DNA from: Fasciolopsis buskii
Taxonomy: Eukaryota; Platyhelminthes; Trematoda; Plagiorchiida; Fasciolidae
Direction: 5' to 3'
Assembly: GCA_008360955.1 (NCBI GenBank)
Contig: LUCM01007702.1
Coordinates: 62,001-126,000 of the forward strand
Length of the DNA stretch: 64,000 bases
Shown here: positions 48,101 through 59,600 of the stretch, one piece after another
Layout: each line of letters opens with the position of its first letter
How positions within the stretch are numbered: the first letter of the stretch is position 1
Notes under the pieces: model-generated
Seen by the model: the letters and a program-made list of their open reading frames with translations, nothing else
What the model was told of the DNA's origin: nothing
Databases searched by the model: none
Made by a program: the position numbers and the translations under genes

Positions 48101-49020
48101 GGTTAGCGCTTTGGCCCACGTGGCAGTTCATTTAGGCATCTTCGTGCTTTTCATATCCAGGCCACGTTGTCTGATCGATACGACTCGCCGGACGGACAAA
48201 TGAAGATCTCGTCCACCTGACCGGGCACGCTGTCAGTAATCCCGTTGGGTATTCAGTGGAAAAACGGTTGACAGATTTCCCGAGGCCCAGTGTGCACAAA
48301 TAATGTTTGGTTGGTCCGAACGAACCCCGATTTTCCGATGCGTTTTTGTGCATGTATAACTCTGTGCTGATGACTGTTGGCTGGAATGAACGCCCGTCGA
48401 ATCCCGGTCAAAGAAATAATGAAAATCAAATGACGAGCAGCATTCGTTTTTACTTTCTTCTGGGGATCAGAACGGAAACGATTGCCTGCTTTCTTTTCCG
48501 GGGTATTTCCTGCACTGTCCGCGACGCCTCCATTGGTGGGGGTAAATGAGCCCAGTTTCTTGACATTTGCATACACACACGCACACTCGCACGTAAGACC
48601 AGATCAGGAGTGCACACAGTTCGAAACGATCTCAAATCGGGAAAAATGTAATCGCGGGACCAGTCTGCTTTGTGGGGTCCACGCTGAAGATTTGCCAACC
48701 GAGACTTGGATGCTCCTCCAAGGTCACACGAAGCAGTGATACAACCTAGCTACCGCAGCAAGAATGCGCCTAATGTAGGAGGGATCGATAATGTTGTGTG
48801 CACGCAATTTGGGATGCATGTCTATGCGGTCGTGCACAATTCTGTGCTGGCTGGACAGTTTGTGATTTGAACTGTGCGGGGAGGGAGATTAGACTGGTTC
48901 TTTTGGGTCGACCGAAATCATGTCTGTAATGAAACGTTCATGTGTGCGTAAGTCAGCCGGGGGGATTTTCACTGATAACCAAGGCTTTCTGTGGTGTATT
49001 CGAAAACAGGTAGACACTCG
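45111..49020. other. Long stretch with no recognised gene
   Basis: AT-rich, low-repeat DNA with short open frames on both strands. I looked for RT, transposase, kinase and homeobox-like words and saw none. It could be intronic or intergenic host DNA. Confidence 0.45.
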
Positions 49021-49027
49021 TTTGTAT

Positions 49028-49048
49028 GCGTGTGTGTGTGTGTGTGTA
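49028..49048 (+). repeat. (GT)n microsatellite
   Basis: An almost perfect GT dinucleotide run of about 20 bases, about 125 bases upstream of the candidate signal-peptide exon. Confidence 0.9.
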
Positions 49049-49172
49049 CATTATTACACTAAGTGTTTTAGGATATACTATCGGAGTTTCGTGTTGTCAT
49101 CTAGAATATAGTTTACACTCATTCTCCTCGTTACCCACGGAGTGCTTCGTTGTTCTGTACACCAGATTCACT

Positions 49173-49385
49173 ATGAAGTTGCACATTGGCCTAATTTTGC
49201 TCGGTTTCTTGGTAAGTTCGTACGAGTTTGATTCTGCGGTCGTGGCTGACCCCATTCCAATCAATTGTCCAATCGTAGGAAATTTTACTGTCTCCAAGCT
49301 CACTTGCCGATTTTATTATAATAAACGGGATGTAATATATAATAATAAAACGGTTTTGATGGATTGGATTTTTAATCCAATTTGA
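49173..49385 (+). CDS. Candidate first exon of a secreted protein
   Basis: ATG at 49,173 (context CACTATGA) opens a frame of 70 codons ending in TGA at 49,383. The first 13 residues, MKLHIGLILLGFL, are a classic signal-peptide core: a basic residue then an uninterrupted hydrophobic stretch. Directly after codon 13 comes GGTAAGT, a near-perfect splice donor in phase 0 (exon end 49,211), so the coding exon may be only 39 nt. If unspliced, the peptide continues with three Cys and several N-glycosylation-like sites (NFT, NKT). A pyrimidine-rich tract and CACCAG lie 5-50 bases upstream of the ATG and could act as an acceptor for splicing of a leader exon. A short signal-peptide exon followed by tiny exons is the layout of flatworm micro-exon genes. 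Transcription is not shown. Confidence 0.35.
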   Translation: MKLHIGLILLGFLVSSYEFDSAVVADPIPINCPIVGNFTVSKLTCRFYYNKRDVIYNNKTVLMDWIFNPI

Positions 49386-52300
49386 ATTTGATTTCGTAAA
49401 ACGAATATTTTGCATCTGAACTGAACTATATTCGGTCTTCTTCACGCTTCCCGTGTAATTATATTACGGAAGTATGATTATTTCTGGTATATCAAGTGAA
49501 ACCTGTTCATTTTGAGGTGAGGAAAACTTAATGCGAATTAACTGAGTCGTTCGTTAGTACAAATGTAAAAAGTGTTTGGATTACAAAATAATTTTGTCTT
49601 CGAATTAACTCGAAAATTCGAAAATCAATGTTCAGAGAAAATTTCTCGGTAGATGTTGTTTGGATCGTGAACAAATAACAGAGGGGCCCTGAAAGGTCTC
49701 TATAACTGTAATTTCACGACTAAAAGTATTACGAACTGTAAGAGTGAAGAACAGTACAAGGGATTTTAGATTATTCAAGTAAAAATATTTTATTCGGTTA
49801 TCATCAAAATACGTGACTACCGTCCACGTTGAATCCGACACTCGTAAGACCGAGTATTCAAAAAACGGCGGCGGATTCGGCTCATGGTTTTGGGCCAAGG
49901 CAGGAATTGAGTTCATGAATTCCATCCCAAGCACATCGTGAACATTTTTTTAGATAAACTGTTGCCAGTAACCTCAGCAATGAAATCAAGATTTCCACGT
50001 GGTTCCAAAGTTTGTCCTCGTATTGTTTGACTGGATTGAATACCTTAAGCATTTCCATCCATAAAACCAAGAATGTCTGATTTTGGACGTGTTAGAATAA
50101 TATCCTGTACGCGGACGGTCTTAGAACTGTTTGTTCCTTAGCCCGTCAGTTTGAAATGCAATTGGATGAACTGACTGAAATTAGTCATTCAATATATCCC
50201 GCTTAGGCTGCTATGAAAATTCAGCTACCTCAGAAGTATGGTTTTCATTCATTCCTATCGATAGTTTTTAAAGGGTTAGCTTGATCGTAACTTAAAAAAG
50301 TAAATATTTTGCTCAATTTTTTCTTCAGACAGCATAACTTCAACTTCGAGCTGGGAGCACAGTCTTTGATTCTGGACGAGATGAACAGTTGGGTTCTCAT
50401 GACTCGTTGTCCTCTACTCTGGGCTGTTTTGGTCTAGCAAATTTCCAATCACGTACCGTCAGAGTTAGGGATACACCAGTAAACGACGTGCCTTCAAACG
50501 TGATAGCTGTCCGGACGGACGATATCATCACGACTAATTCCATGCATCATTACCTGCTCGGTATGCTTCATTTTTAATCTATTCTGAAGACTATAAGAAC
50601 AATACAAACCTTCGTACTTTGTATGGTTGTGACCTTCATCAGACATCAAGAACAAATGAACACATTTTAACCAACAAGAGTTAATATTTCATTCACAGTA
50701 TCATTAGTGGAGGGAATATTAACAACAGTCATTTCGATCAAAGTGCTGAATCACGAGGATGATCGTTTGTTGCCATGTGAGCCATTTGGGTTTGTTTTGG
50801 AATCAACTGCACATTGCTGCCTCGAGGGATGAAATTTCTTAGAATCACAACAGATAATCTTAAAATTTTCGTAAAATCAGTTTGTAGCTGCCTCTGACAA
50901 AAGAACATGGCAAGAATAAGCACGGGCCTCCAACCTCGAAAGGGGCGAGACGCGTTGGTTTGCAGTTCGCGCCTAAACTGGGAATCGAAGATAAGTAATG
51001 ATATTAGCCACTAGCAATAGTTTGCCAATGTTATTAAAGTGTTAAAGATAATTCAGATAGGAAATTTTTACTTACGAAATACATCACATGAAAACAATTA
51101 ACAATTCGAACGGCATTCCCGTCAAATTTCGAGTGTGGGAAGAACAATAGGATTATATTCCTTATATAATCCTAGACGTATTTGGGCTTTTTAGGAATGT
51201 AAGCAAAATGCACGTTTTGCCAAGTCCATTTGCTAGCGGATCTAATCAACATGCGGCAATAACCTGATCCGGGTACTATTTGACTTCGACTTTGAGCTCA
51301 TAGCAAACCAGAATGATATTTCCTAAATACTTCTCAGAGTAAGCCGTTTTGTAGTATCATAAATTGGACTGTATCAAGTACACAACTGGCCGTGTACAAG
51401 ATGAAAGTCTTATCGTGTACCAAGTCTAAAACACAGAGGCTTCTTAAATTGGGCGCTATTTTTTAAATTCTCTGTTCTGATTTCACACTCCGGTTATAGG
51501 TGTCTCATCAAAATAACCAAACTGCGGTTGTGATCGATGTAGACCTAGAGATCATCGGTTCCAGAGCTGCTGCCGTCGATCAGCTAGTTCCAGCCTCCTA
51601 CACCTTTTTTCTTTTTTTAGTTGATTGCAAGTTCTTGCAAGTGTGTTTTGCTGCTTTCACGTGACAAATAAAGGAAATGAAAGCATTGTGGTACGCATGA
51701 ATTTCAGTGATCCACTAGATTCTGAAAAGGCGCGTCCCCGTCATTCAGACGGTCTGGTTGTCCGCGGACCATCAGCTTGCCAGTATTCACATGGCTCATC
51801 GTTATTTCGGTAGATTCCGAACCGAATTAAGCTACGATACAGCTATCACTATTGATTTTCGCCAAATAAATAACCCAGAATAATTTAGTCCGAAGCACCA
51901 CTTTCCCTTAATAAACTTATGTTAGAAATGATTGTTCAAGAGATGGATTGCCGTATGACCAAATAGAATGGAAGTGGAATTAGCAAATGAAATTATTAGA
52001 GACAATGCTCACGTGAAATCTATTCTCGTGAACCAGAATGAATTGAGTTACCTAGGATGAATGAACCCTGGCATGGAACTAAGCTACCCGTTAGCCCGAT
52101 ACAAATAACAAAAATAACTGGATCAATAAGTTCTCATCGCAATACCGCCTTAGAATATAGGCACGTTAAGATCAGCCCCTGGTGCAGCCATCAGAAAAAT
52201 CTGGCCAAAATTATGAGGAGATTTAGTTTTTGAAAATTGATCCCAATGTGAAAAGTCTTGACCCTTGACGGGATTCGAAATAACTGGTTTACTGGTTCGG

Positions 52301-53820
52301 GAATCCTGCTCGGTAAGTAGAATTACGAATAGTTTATAGTGATGGACAGCGATGTGAATGGGTAACTTGATATGCGATCAATTGGTCCATCACTGTTCGG
52401 CGTGACCTCGTAGCTTTACCAGTAGGGCATACCCGGTGCACGTAGCTCAAATGGTTCCATGCCCGGTGTCGGAGATTTTTCACAAATGAACCATTTTCCT
52501 GTCTATCGAATCTGCCAAAAAACATTTTTTCGAATTGCCTTAATGACGATAGATGTCAGTTATTGTCCTATTTTGCCTAAGTTGTTCTAGTCAGTAGATA
52601 AACCACTTTACACTGATTTTCGAGCCCTGCAATTGCTAAGCTTGTCTGCTTGGATATAAACGAGGCATTTCCGGTCGAGGTGACGTCAGTATTGTCTTGA
52701 TGAATGTTGAACAACTTCGTAGCCTAAACCCCGAGATTTACGATCTCAAAGCTCTGAAAATCATTAGTCTGAACTAAAAACTATACAAACCCTCCATCAT
52801 TTATTAGTCCAAAAACAATCGAATCCAACATGGTTTTATTAGAGACCGACGGCTGATCATAAACTGATCAGACACTGAAAACAATCATCTAACCAACACG
52901 GTAAACAGATAACTATCTAGCCTCCAAAATGTAACTCGAACTAAATAGTTTTTCCTTTTTTAGAAAAAAAAATGGTTTGAAAGTCAAAATTCATTACTTG
53001 GATCCCGCATCTGTCGACATTATGAACATTTCGCATACAATACTCCTTTTTGTTAAGAACCCACTTCCTTTTACACGGATTGATGTGATCCGAGAAGGTG
53101 ATCAGATTTGAGACTGATTTCTCGTGTGTTTACACCATTTCGAATAGACCAGCATCAAATGTTTGCAATGCTCCTCCTTAGACAGGATACAGCCTCTATT
53201 TTGCTGGGCTTTTTTCTCTCACAAACATCCTAGATTGTATGGACAAATAACCGTGTATCAGGTGCCGATTTACGCGCAACACTTCCACGTGAACACGCCT
53301 TAAACACCGTTCAGGTGCATGTCCAGGGTGTTTATGACATTTAGTTTTTTCCATTCTGTTTTATGCTCAAGATACTTGTAATTTAACGACCTGGAGTCCT
53401 CTTGTGTTTCGTTCGGAAGCTCTCCATCTACTCGAGTGTAACCTAAACAAGCTGGTCAAACGGAGTAGGGAAAACCAAGGGTTGGTGGCTTAATTTCAGT
53501 CGTTGACAAAGATCGGATTGAAGTTAAAAAATAGAACTAGAAGATCCGATTTCTGGCTGTGAAAAGTTCTCCAATTTTGGCAGTTCCATTAATTGGAATT
53601 AGCACTACCACAGCGTGAGAAGGAAAATGGGTAATTCACTTTCTATAACTCACCGAAAATCCTTGGATGGTTGCTTAGCTTTTTTGTCAAAAGAAACACA
53701 TTTTGGTCTCGCCATTCTAAATTGGAAGCAAATGTCATAATGTTACATTAACACGGCAAGAAATTCTCCGCCAACTTTTGCTTTAAGATGAACTGATAGA
53801 ACCAACTTAATCAGATACTG
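49386..53820. other. Mostly unrecognised AT-rich DNA, with scattered splice-like sites
   Basis: A good acceptor (TTTTTTCTTCAG) ends at 50,328 and a donor (CTCG/GTATGC) begins at 50,561, bounding 232 bases; but each of the three frames contains a stop, so a coding exon is not supported. Another pyrimidine tract plus AG ends at 51,620. The minus frame 49,934-49,632 (about 97 codons from the internal ATG at 49,925) is open and protein-like in composition but unrecognised. Confidence 0.4.
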
Positions 53821-53828
53821 TGGCTGTA

Positions 53829-53975
53829 CACACACACACACACACACACATCTACCCATCCATCCGTCCAAACATACATACATGCATGCACGCATACATG
53901 CATACATATATGCATACATACATAAATGCACATACAAGCATACATGCATCATACATACATAAATACATACGAGGT
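53829..53975 (+). repeat. Compound microsatellite: (CA)n then (CATA/CATG)n
   Basis: About 22 bases of CA dinucleotide (53,829-53,850) are followed, after CTACCCATCCATCCGTCC, by about 110 bases of degenerate CATA/CATG/CACG tetranucleotides to 53,972. The open frames through it encode only Met/Tyr/Cys/Val repeats and are artefacts. Confidence 0.9.
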
Positions 53976-54544
53976 GCATTCTTGTGAGTTTTGATTTGGA
54001 TATCGCAAAATCGAGTATTTGGATTGGCCTGTGCGCAGGCCTGAATTGGGTAAGGAAGTAGATAGAGACCGCAGGCTCTGTGGAAGAAAGTCGGAATACC
54101 TACGGCAAAGTTGTGAAGTTGGCTGCCTGTAAAAACAAACGAGATGTATCTGTCTTCCTTTTGACGCCAATTAGTTAGTAAATCTTTAAATATCCCAAGC
54201 AAATTCTTCTATGGAGCCCGTTTGCCCGATAAGGTCATCTACTGTTTCTGCACCCATTTCTCAGATCTTTTTCTGCAATAGGTTTATCAACGATGAGAAC
54301 AAGAACTTCTTCAAGATGCACACGTTTACTTTCAGAAGCACATATCTATTGAGTCAAAAGAGCCAAGTCTCCTTTAATTATTTTGTTCAATAGGAAATCA
54401 AATGATCTTCTTAAATATTAGGAAATACGTACGTGGTACACACTTGGAAGAACATGGCGATATGGGTTTCTAACCACCACGAGATAGTGAAATATTTCAT
54501 TGCTTATTTGTGTGACCTGCTCTTACTCCTAGTTACCCAATAAA

Positions 54545-54760
54545 AACTACAGAGTTTCGATCATTCTTAATGATTGAATTGGTTGATTAATGGACTTAAA
54601 TTGATGGATGAACTGGTTGACGGACCATTTGGTTAACTGATTGCCTGATTTATCAGTTAGCCAGCTGGATAGCTAGTCAATCAACTGTATGAGTAAATGT
54701 CCGATTATTTAACTTATATACCGATTGATTGATTGGTTGACGGAGGAACCAATAATTAAA
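54545..54760 (+). repeat. Degenerate (TTGA/GATT)n tetranucleotide tract
   Basis: About 200 bases carry dense, drifting copies of GATTG, GGTTGA, ACTGATT and TGGATGAA with no strict period. It looks like an old tetranucleotide repeat. No coding potential. Confidence 0.55.
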
Positions 54761-55155
54761 GGAAAGATATGGGCAATATTCTTGCAGGAATTGATAAACA
54801 AATAAGGGAAAGCACACAGCCAAAATTGTTTTCCCTCTTCAATCACTAAAAGCCAAACCAAAAAATAGTAAATTTTAAGACTGCTAATTTTTGCTTACAA
54901 TTATCTGTGATGTCTTTCGCAATTAATTCATATTGAATTCATCTGAGGGGGGTTCTCAAAACGGATAGGACAACAGTTCCTTACCGTACTCATAACAATC
55001 ATACAAATTGATTTTTGTTATTCAGATAGTTCGACACGTATTGCCTAATCCTAAGGATACTTAAATTGTAAAAATATTCTGATAGCCATTGTTTGAATCG
55101 ATTGATCGTTTTGTGGATTTACTAAATCACGCGATTTTTGTTTTCTCTATTTCAG

Positions 55156-55182
55156 TACCTCGTATTTGGTGATGAGTACTTG
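55156..55182 (+). CDS. Candidate 27-nt micro-exon
   Basis: A strong pyrimidine tract ending in TTTCTCTATTTCAG (to 55,155) is followed by 27 bases and then by TTG/GTAAGC (donor at 55,183). The 27 bases are open in phase 0 (YLVFGDEYL) and divisible by three, as in the symmetrical micro-exons of flatworm micro-exon genes. Its donor sequence resembles that of the signal-peptide exon at 49,211, on the same strand. Linkage between the two is conjecture, with about 6 kb between them. Confidence 0.25.
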
Positions 55183-55212
55183 GTAAGCAATAATGAACTA
55201 CACGTTTTCTTG

Positions 55213-55482
55213 TTAAATTATAATTCTCTCGAAATGGGTCTCATTGTAAACAGATTTAGCTCCCGTTTTTCGGTCATATTCGTTCGCATTTTGATCGTGT
55301 GATGAGTTTACTCGATTTGAATGGTATTCGAACTTATCCAGAAAGCCGAATTTAACAGTAACTGGTAATTTTCTCCATATTTTCTTGTCATCCCTGCAGA
55401 GGAGCAATCTTGCTCTTTGCGTTTTGTGTTTTATTAGGTCACTTATGTTTACAGTTTTGCGTTCCAAGGGTAGAAATTTCAC
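55213..55482 (-). CDS. Unrecognised open frame, possible downstream exon
   Basis: The minus-strand frame of 89 codons has no ATG start and is preceded in frame by TGA. The product is basic and hydrophilic (KIWRKLPVTVKFGFLDK within it). It lies about 50 bases downstream of a splice-acceptor-like tract (TTCTGTACTTCCAAAG) that follows the candidate exons at 55,530-56,016, so it could be 3' UTR or a misread exon. Function unknown. Confidence 0.2.
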   Translation of the reverse strand: MKFLPLERKTVNISDLIKHKTQRARLLLCRDDKKIWRKLPVTVKFGFLDKFEYHSNRVNSSHDQNANEYDRKTGAKSVYNETHFERIII

Positions 55483-55529
55483 TCAGTGTCTTTGGAAGTA
55501 CAGAATGAGCCGAAAAGTTACTGTGCAAT

Positions 55530-56016
55530 AAGCAGCCCGAGGGCATGGGCGTTCGAAGGACAACTCCAGACACCAAGATTATAGTACAATTCATTCAACA
55601 TTTTGTCATTCGCCGTCAGCCTGCCACCTAAAATGGAAACATAAATGTTTATACGAAGGTCATTGCACAACATGGTAAGCCAAGAACTGGGGCGAGTTCT
55701 TTGAATAAAGTGATAGAGGGAACATATAAGACTGAAGTATATACGTAACGTCTAAGATTATCTTCTGGGCAAAGTTAACGAAAGATCCAATATGTCTGTC
55801 AGTAAGCAAGAATGTGGGCTTTTTAACGGGACTCCCGCTGATCGTCATACAATTATGAAGTCGAATGTTGAAGTCTTCCTTAAGAAGATCACAGAATAGT
55901 TCAAGGGGGGACAGTAGAAGAGAATCCACAAGGTACACCGGGTAGTCTTTTCGAGGAAGATAAACTACTAGTTCTGGAACTGACTGGGATTGTGAATACA
56001 AAAAGACGACCGCCAT
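55530..56016 (-). CDS. Candidate spliced host gene, function unknown
   Basis: On the minus strand ATG at 56,016 sits in a strong start context (AAACATGGCG). The frame is open for 118 codons to 55,660: MAVVFLYSQSQSVPELVVYL, then YPVYLVDSLLLSPLELF and FNIRLHNC. A GTATGA donor at about 55,855 in phase 1 and the acceptor TTTCCATTTTAG at about 55,632 would join it to a second open block (GRLTANDKMLNELYYNLGVW, then SNAHALGLLIAQ) ending at a GTAACT donor near 55,533. The next tract ending in CCAAAG gives an intron of only about 32 nt, matching the tiny introns seen elsewhere in this window. Alternatively exon 1 is read straight to its own stop. I do not recognise the protein: no signal peptide, membrane span or catalytic motif is evident. 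Confidence 0.35.
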
Positions 56017-56019
56017 GTT

Positions 56020-59000
56020 TGCTAGTACACAGAATATGTAGCGACCAACTGAGGTTTATTGCTTGTACTGAATATTAAATATATGATACAGACGGCTGCT
56101 ATTAACAACTAAACTGACCGGGAAAAAAGATCAGGAAGAAACTGTAAAGTCGCACTACGCACACCTGGATGGATCCAACGTAAGACTATGACTAATAAAA
56201 AAGAGTTCGATACCCGATAAACTATCTCCGAATCTGTTGAAATCGACATTGCTCACGATGGCCTACAACAGTGTAACGTGATGTAGGTAATTCAGGATCT
56301 CAGTCGCTGAGATTCAAGTGAAATTCTTGCTCAATGTAGGAAATAACTTCGGGAAAGAACGATACCTTGGAGTCCGTCAGAGTTATTGACTACAGATGGG
56401 GATCATATCCAAGCTGATAAACCAAAGTGGTCAGTTTACAACCCAATCAATTACATCCAAAATATTCCAACCTGTCTGGTAGCTTGCATCTGCGAATAGA
56501 ATAGAAAACAAAGGATGAGACAAGAAAATCACGTAACATATTTCAGCTTTAAAGATTTGCTAATTAGGTGGGCGAATAGCCTATCTGCGTCCAATGTTCA
56601 CCCATTCGGTTTGAAAGCGAATCAGTATGGTTGTGGATCGGGGTAGTAGTGTGTGTGTGTGTGTGTGTGTGTGTTTGATCCCAACCGCGTGGGTGCAGCT
56701 TCCTCGGACATTTTTAGCACAGTTGAGGCACTTGGGCTACTGACCAAAATACTTTTTTGTGGTGTCCGCTGGCTTGCTGTTATTCGGCATAAGAAAGATG
56801 ATGGCAGTCATCCTAGACGGTACAGGCATTCGGAGGCCAGTTCATCATGGTGTTCACAGTTTCCAACAAACAGACGATTTTCACATTTTAATAATGCTAA
56901 AGGAAGGACATCCGGCCCCGTAGTAGAACACGTGTTGAATAGTTACAAAAATCTGAATTCACAGATTATATATGAATAGTTGGCTGATAAAGTGGCACTT
57001 AGTTCGATAATAATGATGCGATGGCTGGTTTGTCCGGCTTTTTGACAAAAGAAAAGTATTAGGAATTTACACAAAGTTCTGTTCCTACCGCTTACTGACA
57101 CTTGCCTTGAGAATAAGTCATCAAGGTGTCTCTGGTCCCTATTCTAAACAGACGGAAACGATATCTTACAACATCGATGGCATTAGTTTTATACGCGCTC
57201 CTTTATCCCAGACAAGTTTCTGGTTTTCAGTTCAAACCCATCTGTGTGATTATGAAAGTTGGATAATTTGATTACCGCACAAGCAATGATCTTTGATTCT
57301 TCGAACGAATGACGAATCCTGCGGATATTTGTTCGACGTGGTAACATGTTTTCACTGAGGCGATTTTATATATTTATATTTATATATAAAAATTTATTGT
57401 TCAGAGACAGATAACTAGGTACAGCCGATCCAAGTGATCGCCAATAGCGCGTCCGACTGTCGGACACTGTTTCTGTTCCCATGACAAGTCTCCCCTAAGT
57501 AGACAAGCTAACGCAAATCACTGGGTGGTTGATGCTATTAGATTGTTTTTTCCATGCCTTATTCGGATTGGTTGACGTACGATCAGGCTGCAAACATGAC
57601 TAGGCAAAAGACCACGATAAACAATGACACCTTTTTGTCACAATAAATAGTTTTGGAAGGCGATATTACGAATGGGCGTTTGTCGTCCAATAACTCCCAA
57701 CTGAGATCCCCTACTAGTTTCTTTGTGAGTAGGCCATAGTTGGTCAAGAAAATATCAGTGCTGCAGTGGTTGACAGTGCGTAGCTCATAGGTGAGTGCGC
57801 GAACGTTTAACGAAATACCGGACTAATTGCATGGTTATCGTTTCTCAACTAGCATAGGCATCAGTCGCGAGGCTTAGTTTTATAGATAACTTTATTTCCG
57901 AAAAAGGCGCATTAACAGACGACCTTCATCGTAGACCTAATTTGAGAACAACACCTGAGGATCTTAAAATTTTAATCGGGCTCATTTGGTCAATAGTGTA
58001 ATTATCGGGGTCTAATTGGCTCGCGCCTATGATGGTAACGTAACTTGTGACTAAATGAATCTATAACTCGTGTACAGGTTACCAAGTGCAAGGTGGTCAA
58101 TTTTAATTTCACTCGGTTGGCCATTCTACAAGCTATCAACATTCAATCGTCTATTTTGTGTTGATTAATATGCAGGAATTGTTGTTGTTGCTGATGCAGA
58201 TGCTGATGTTATTGTTTAATAAACAAAAGATACGGAAACTGACAAATTCACAATCTAATATTTTGGGAAATCTTAGCAGAAACGTTGCAGAATCACTTCA
58301 TCGGTCCAGCCTAATTCACTGTTTCTTTCTATTCGGTTTACCGTCTACGGATTGCCACGTTTCACATCCACTATCGCGCATCTCGAACGAAGTGCTCATA
58401 CCTCACGATATGCGCTCTTTGCACATTCTGGCGAAGTTATCGGTGAAAAGTGATTGATTTTCAGGTTGCATCCGCTTCGAATCGTTGTACTGGTCCAAGC
58501 TTAGTTTGTCGATTTTCGTGAGATACAGATGTCTGAGTGAGTAGAGCCTCAAGGAGACTTTCGCCTCTTAAGCTTCTCCTATCGTTCTCGCCATCTGGTA
58601 ACCAGTGTGTGAAATTAGAAAAACGGTTGATAAACGAGTCCATTAGCGTGTAGCTTTTGTATACCTCATCGGTCCTACACTTCCCTCGCGCGCGAGCACA
58701 GCATTCCAAGACTGAGATTTGCGTGGTAAGAAATCGAATCAGTTCGAAATGATTTACCGATCGCGTAGAACCAAATAGCACAACCACTAAACAGCGTGGT
58801 GATGCGTACCGGTCTGATCTTTTAGCTAGTATGGCAAAATTAAGGGATTCTCAAGTAACTTTCTTGTGAATTTGTAAAGGGTGCAGAAACATTCCGAACA
58901 TGCAAGGTGGAGCAAACGTGACTCGTCGTTTTCAATCTTAGCCACTTGGTGAACTATCAGTTAAGTGAATAGAACAATCAAACTGTGTATGGATTACTTC

Positions 59001-59397
59001 ATAGCGAAATGTCTCCATTCTCGATTAGCTCTGCGATCATGAAATGATCGTTTGTCAGGATAGTCAGACTAACTGGCTGTCCTTTGTTCTGTGTAGGCGT
59101 CACACATCCATCTTGGATGGCAACTGTGGACGTTAATTACTATTCCGTAGTAACTTTGTGAACCCAAGATGGTGCGTTTTTGGCTTTCTACTTCATAACT
59201 TTGGGTGTTATCTTCAACAATTAGCGTTAAATTCGGGCAAATAAAGCCCTTCCGTGATTCCCGGAAAACGCTTCTTCCCAACAACAAGAGGATGTGTATG
59301 ATTTGACGAAATGAGTGTAAAATATAAGGAGAAAGACTAAACATGAATTTGGGCTGGAATTCCGCGAAAGATGTGTGGACAGGTCAAAAACTGAGTC
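56020..59397. other. Mostly unrecognised AT-rich DNA
   Basis: A (GT)n microsatellite of about 26 bases lies at 56,649-56,674 and an AT-rich tract (TATATTTATATTTATATATA) at about 57,365-57,390. A (TTG)n / (CTGATG)n-like run of about 45 bases near 58,178-58,220 gives a Leu-rich frame by composition. Minus frames 58,787-58,461 (108 codons) and 59,344-59,069 (91 codons) are open but unrecognised. Confidence 0.45.
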
Positions 59398-59600
59398 TGC
59401 ACGGTAGCGTAATGGCTAGGGCGTTCGAGTCAGAATCGTTCGTCCTTGTTCGGGTTTGCGTCCCAGTTCGGGCGCGGTGGATATGCACTGCTGATGATTC
59501 CTAACAAGGATGAGACAACTGTACAGTGCTTCCATGGTTTCTTTATGGTGAGTTGAGCGATCATATCTCATGGTGAATTATTTCATGAAAACATTCAATC
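59398..59600 (+). mobile_element. tRNA-like SINE with hammerhead-ribozyme region
   Basis: The 5' part has an internal RNA polymerase III A box (TAGCGTAATGG at 59,405-59,415, fitting TRGYNNARNNG) and a decayed B box (GGTTTGCGTCC at 59,453-59,463) spaced as in a tRNA. It is followed by a hammerhead-like module (next entry) and a 3' part TGCTTCCATGGTTTCTTTATGG. This order (tRNA-like head, hammerhead, short tail) is that of the Sm-alpha-type SINEs known from schistosomes. Such elements are transcribed by Pol III and moved by a partner LINE. The 3' limit is approximate. Confidence 0.7.
59485..59529 (+). ncRNA. Degenerate hammerhead ribozyme motif with minimal stem III
   Basis: Core in order: stem I strand GCACTG (59,485-59,490), conserved CTGATGA (59,491-59,497), short stem II TTCC/GGAT around a loop of about six bases, GAGA where GAAA is required (59,512-59,515), a very short stem III region CAACTGTA, cleavage-type triplet GTA (59,521-59,523), and the second stem I strand CAGTGC (59,524-59,529), a perfect six-pair match to the first. 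The A-to-G change in GAAA and the mismatch in stem II predict loss of self-cleavage. Minimal stem III forms are known in animal SINEs and Penelope-like elements. Confidence 0.65.

Noticed and set aside
50329..50560. Exon bounded by good splice sites
   Set aside because: All three frames contain stops between the acceptor and the donor, so a coding exon is not supported.
50930..51000. tRNA-like sequence on the minus strand
   Set aside because: A TTCGATTCC word resembles a B box, but no A box or acceptor stem lies at the right spacing.
53743..54202. Met/Tyr/Cys-rich frames on the minus strand
   Set aside because: They are translations of the CATA/CATG microsatellite.
56546..56566. Second candidate micro-exon (21 nt)
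   Set aside because: The downstream donor would be GTGGGC and the frame contains a TAA or TAG in two phases; too weak.
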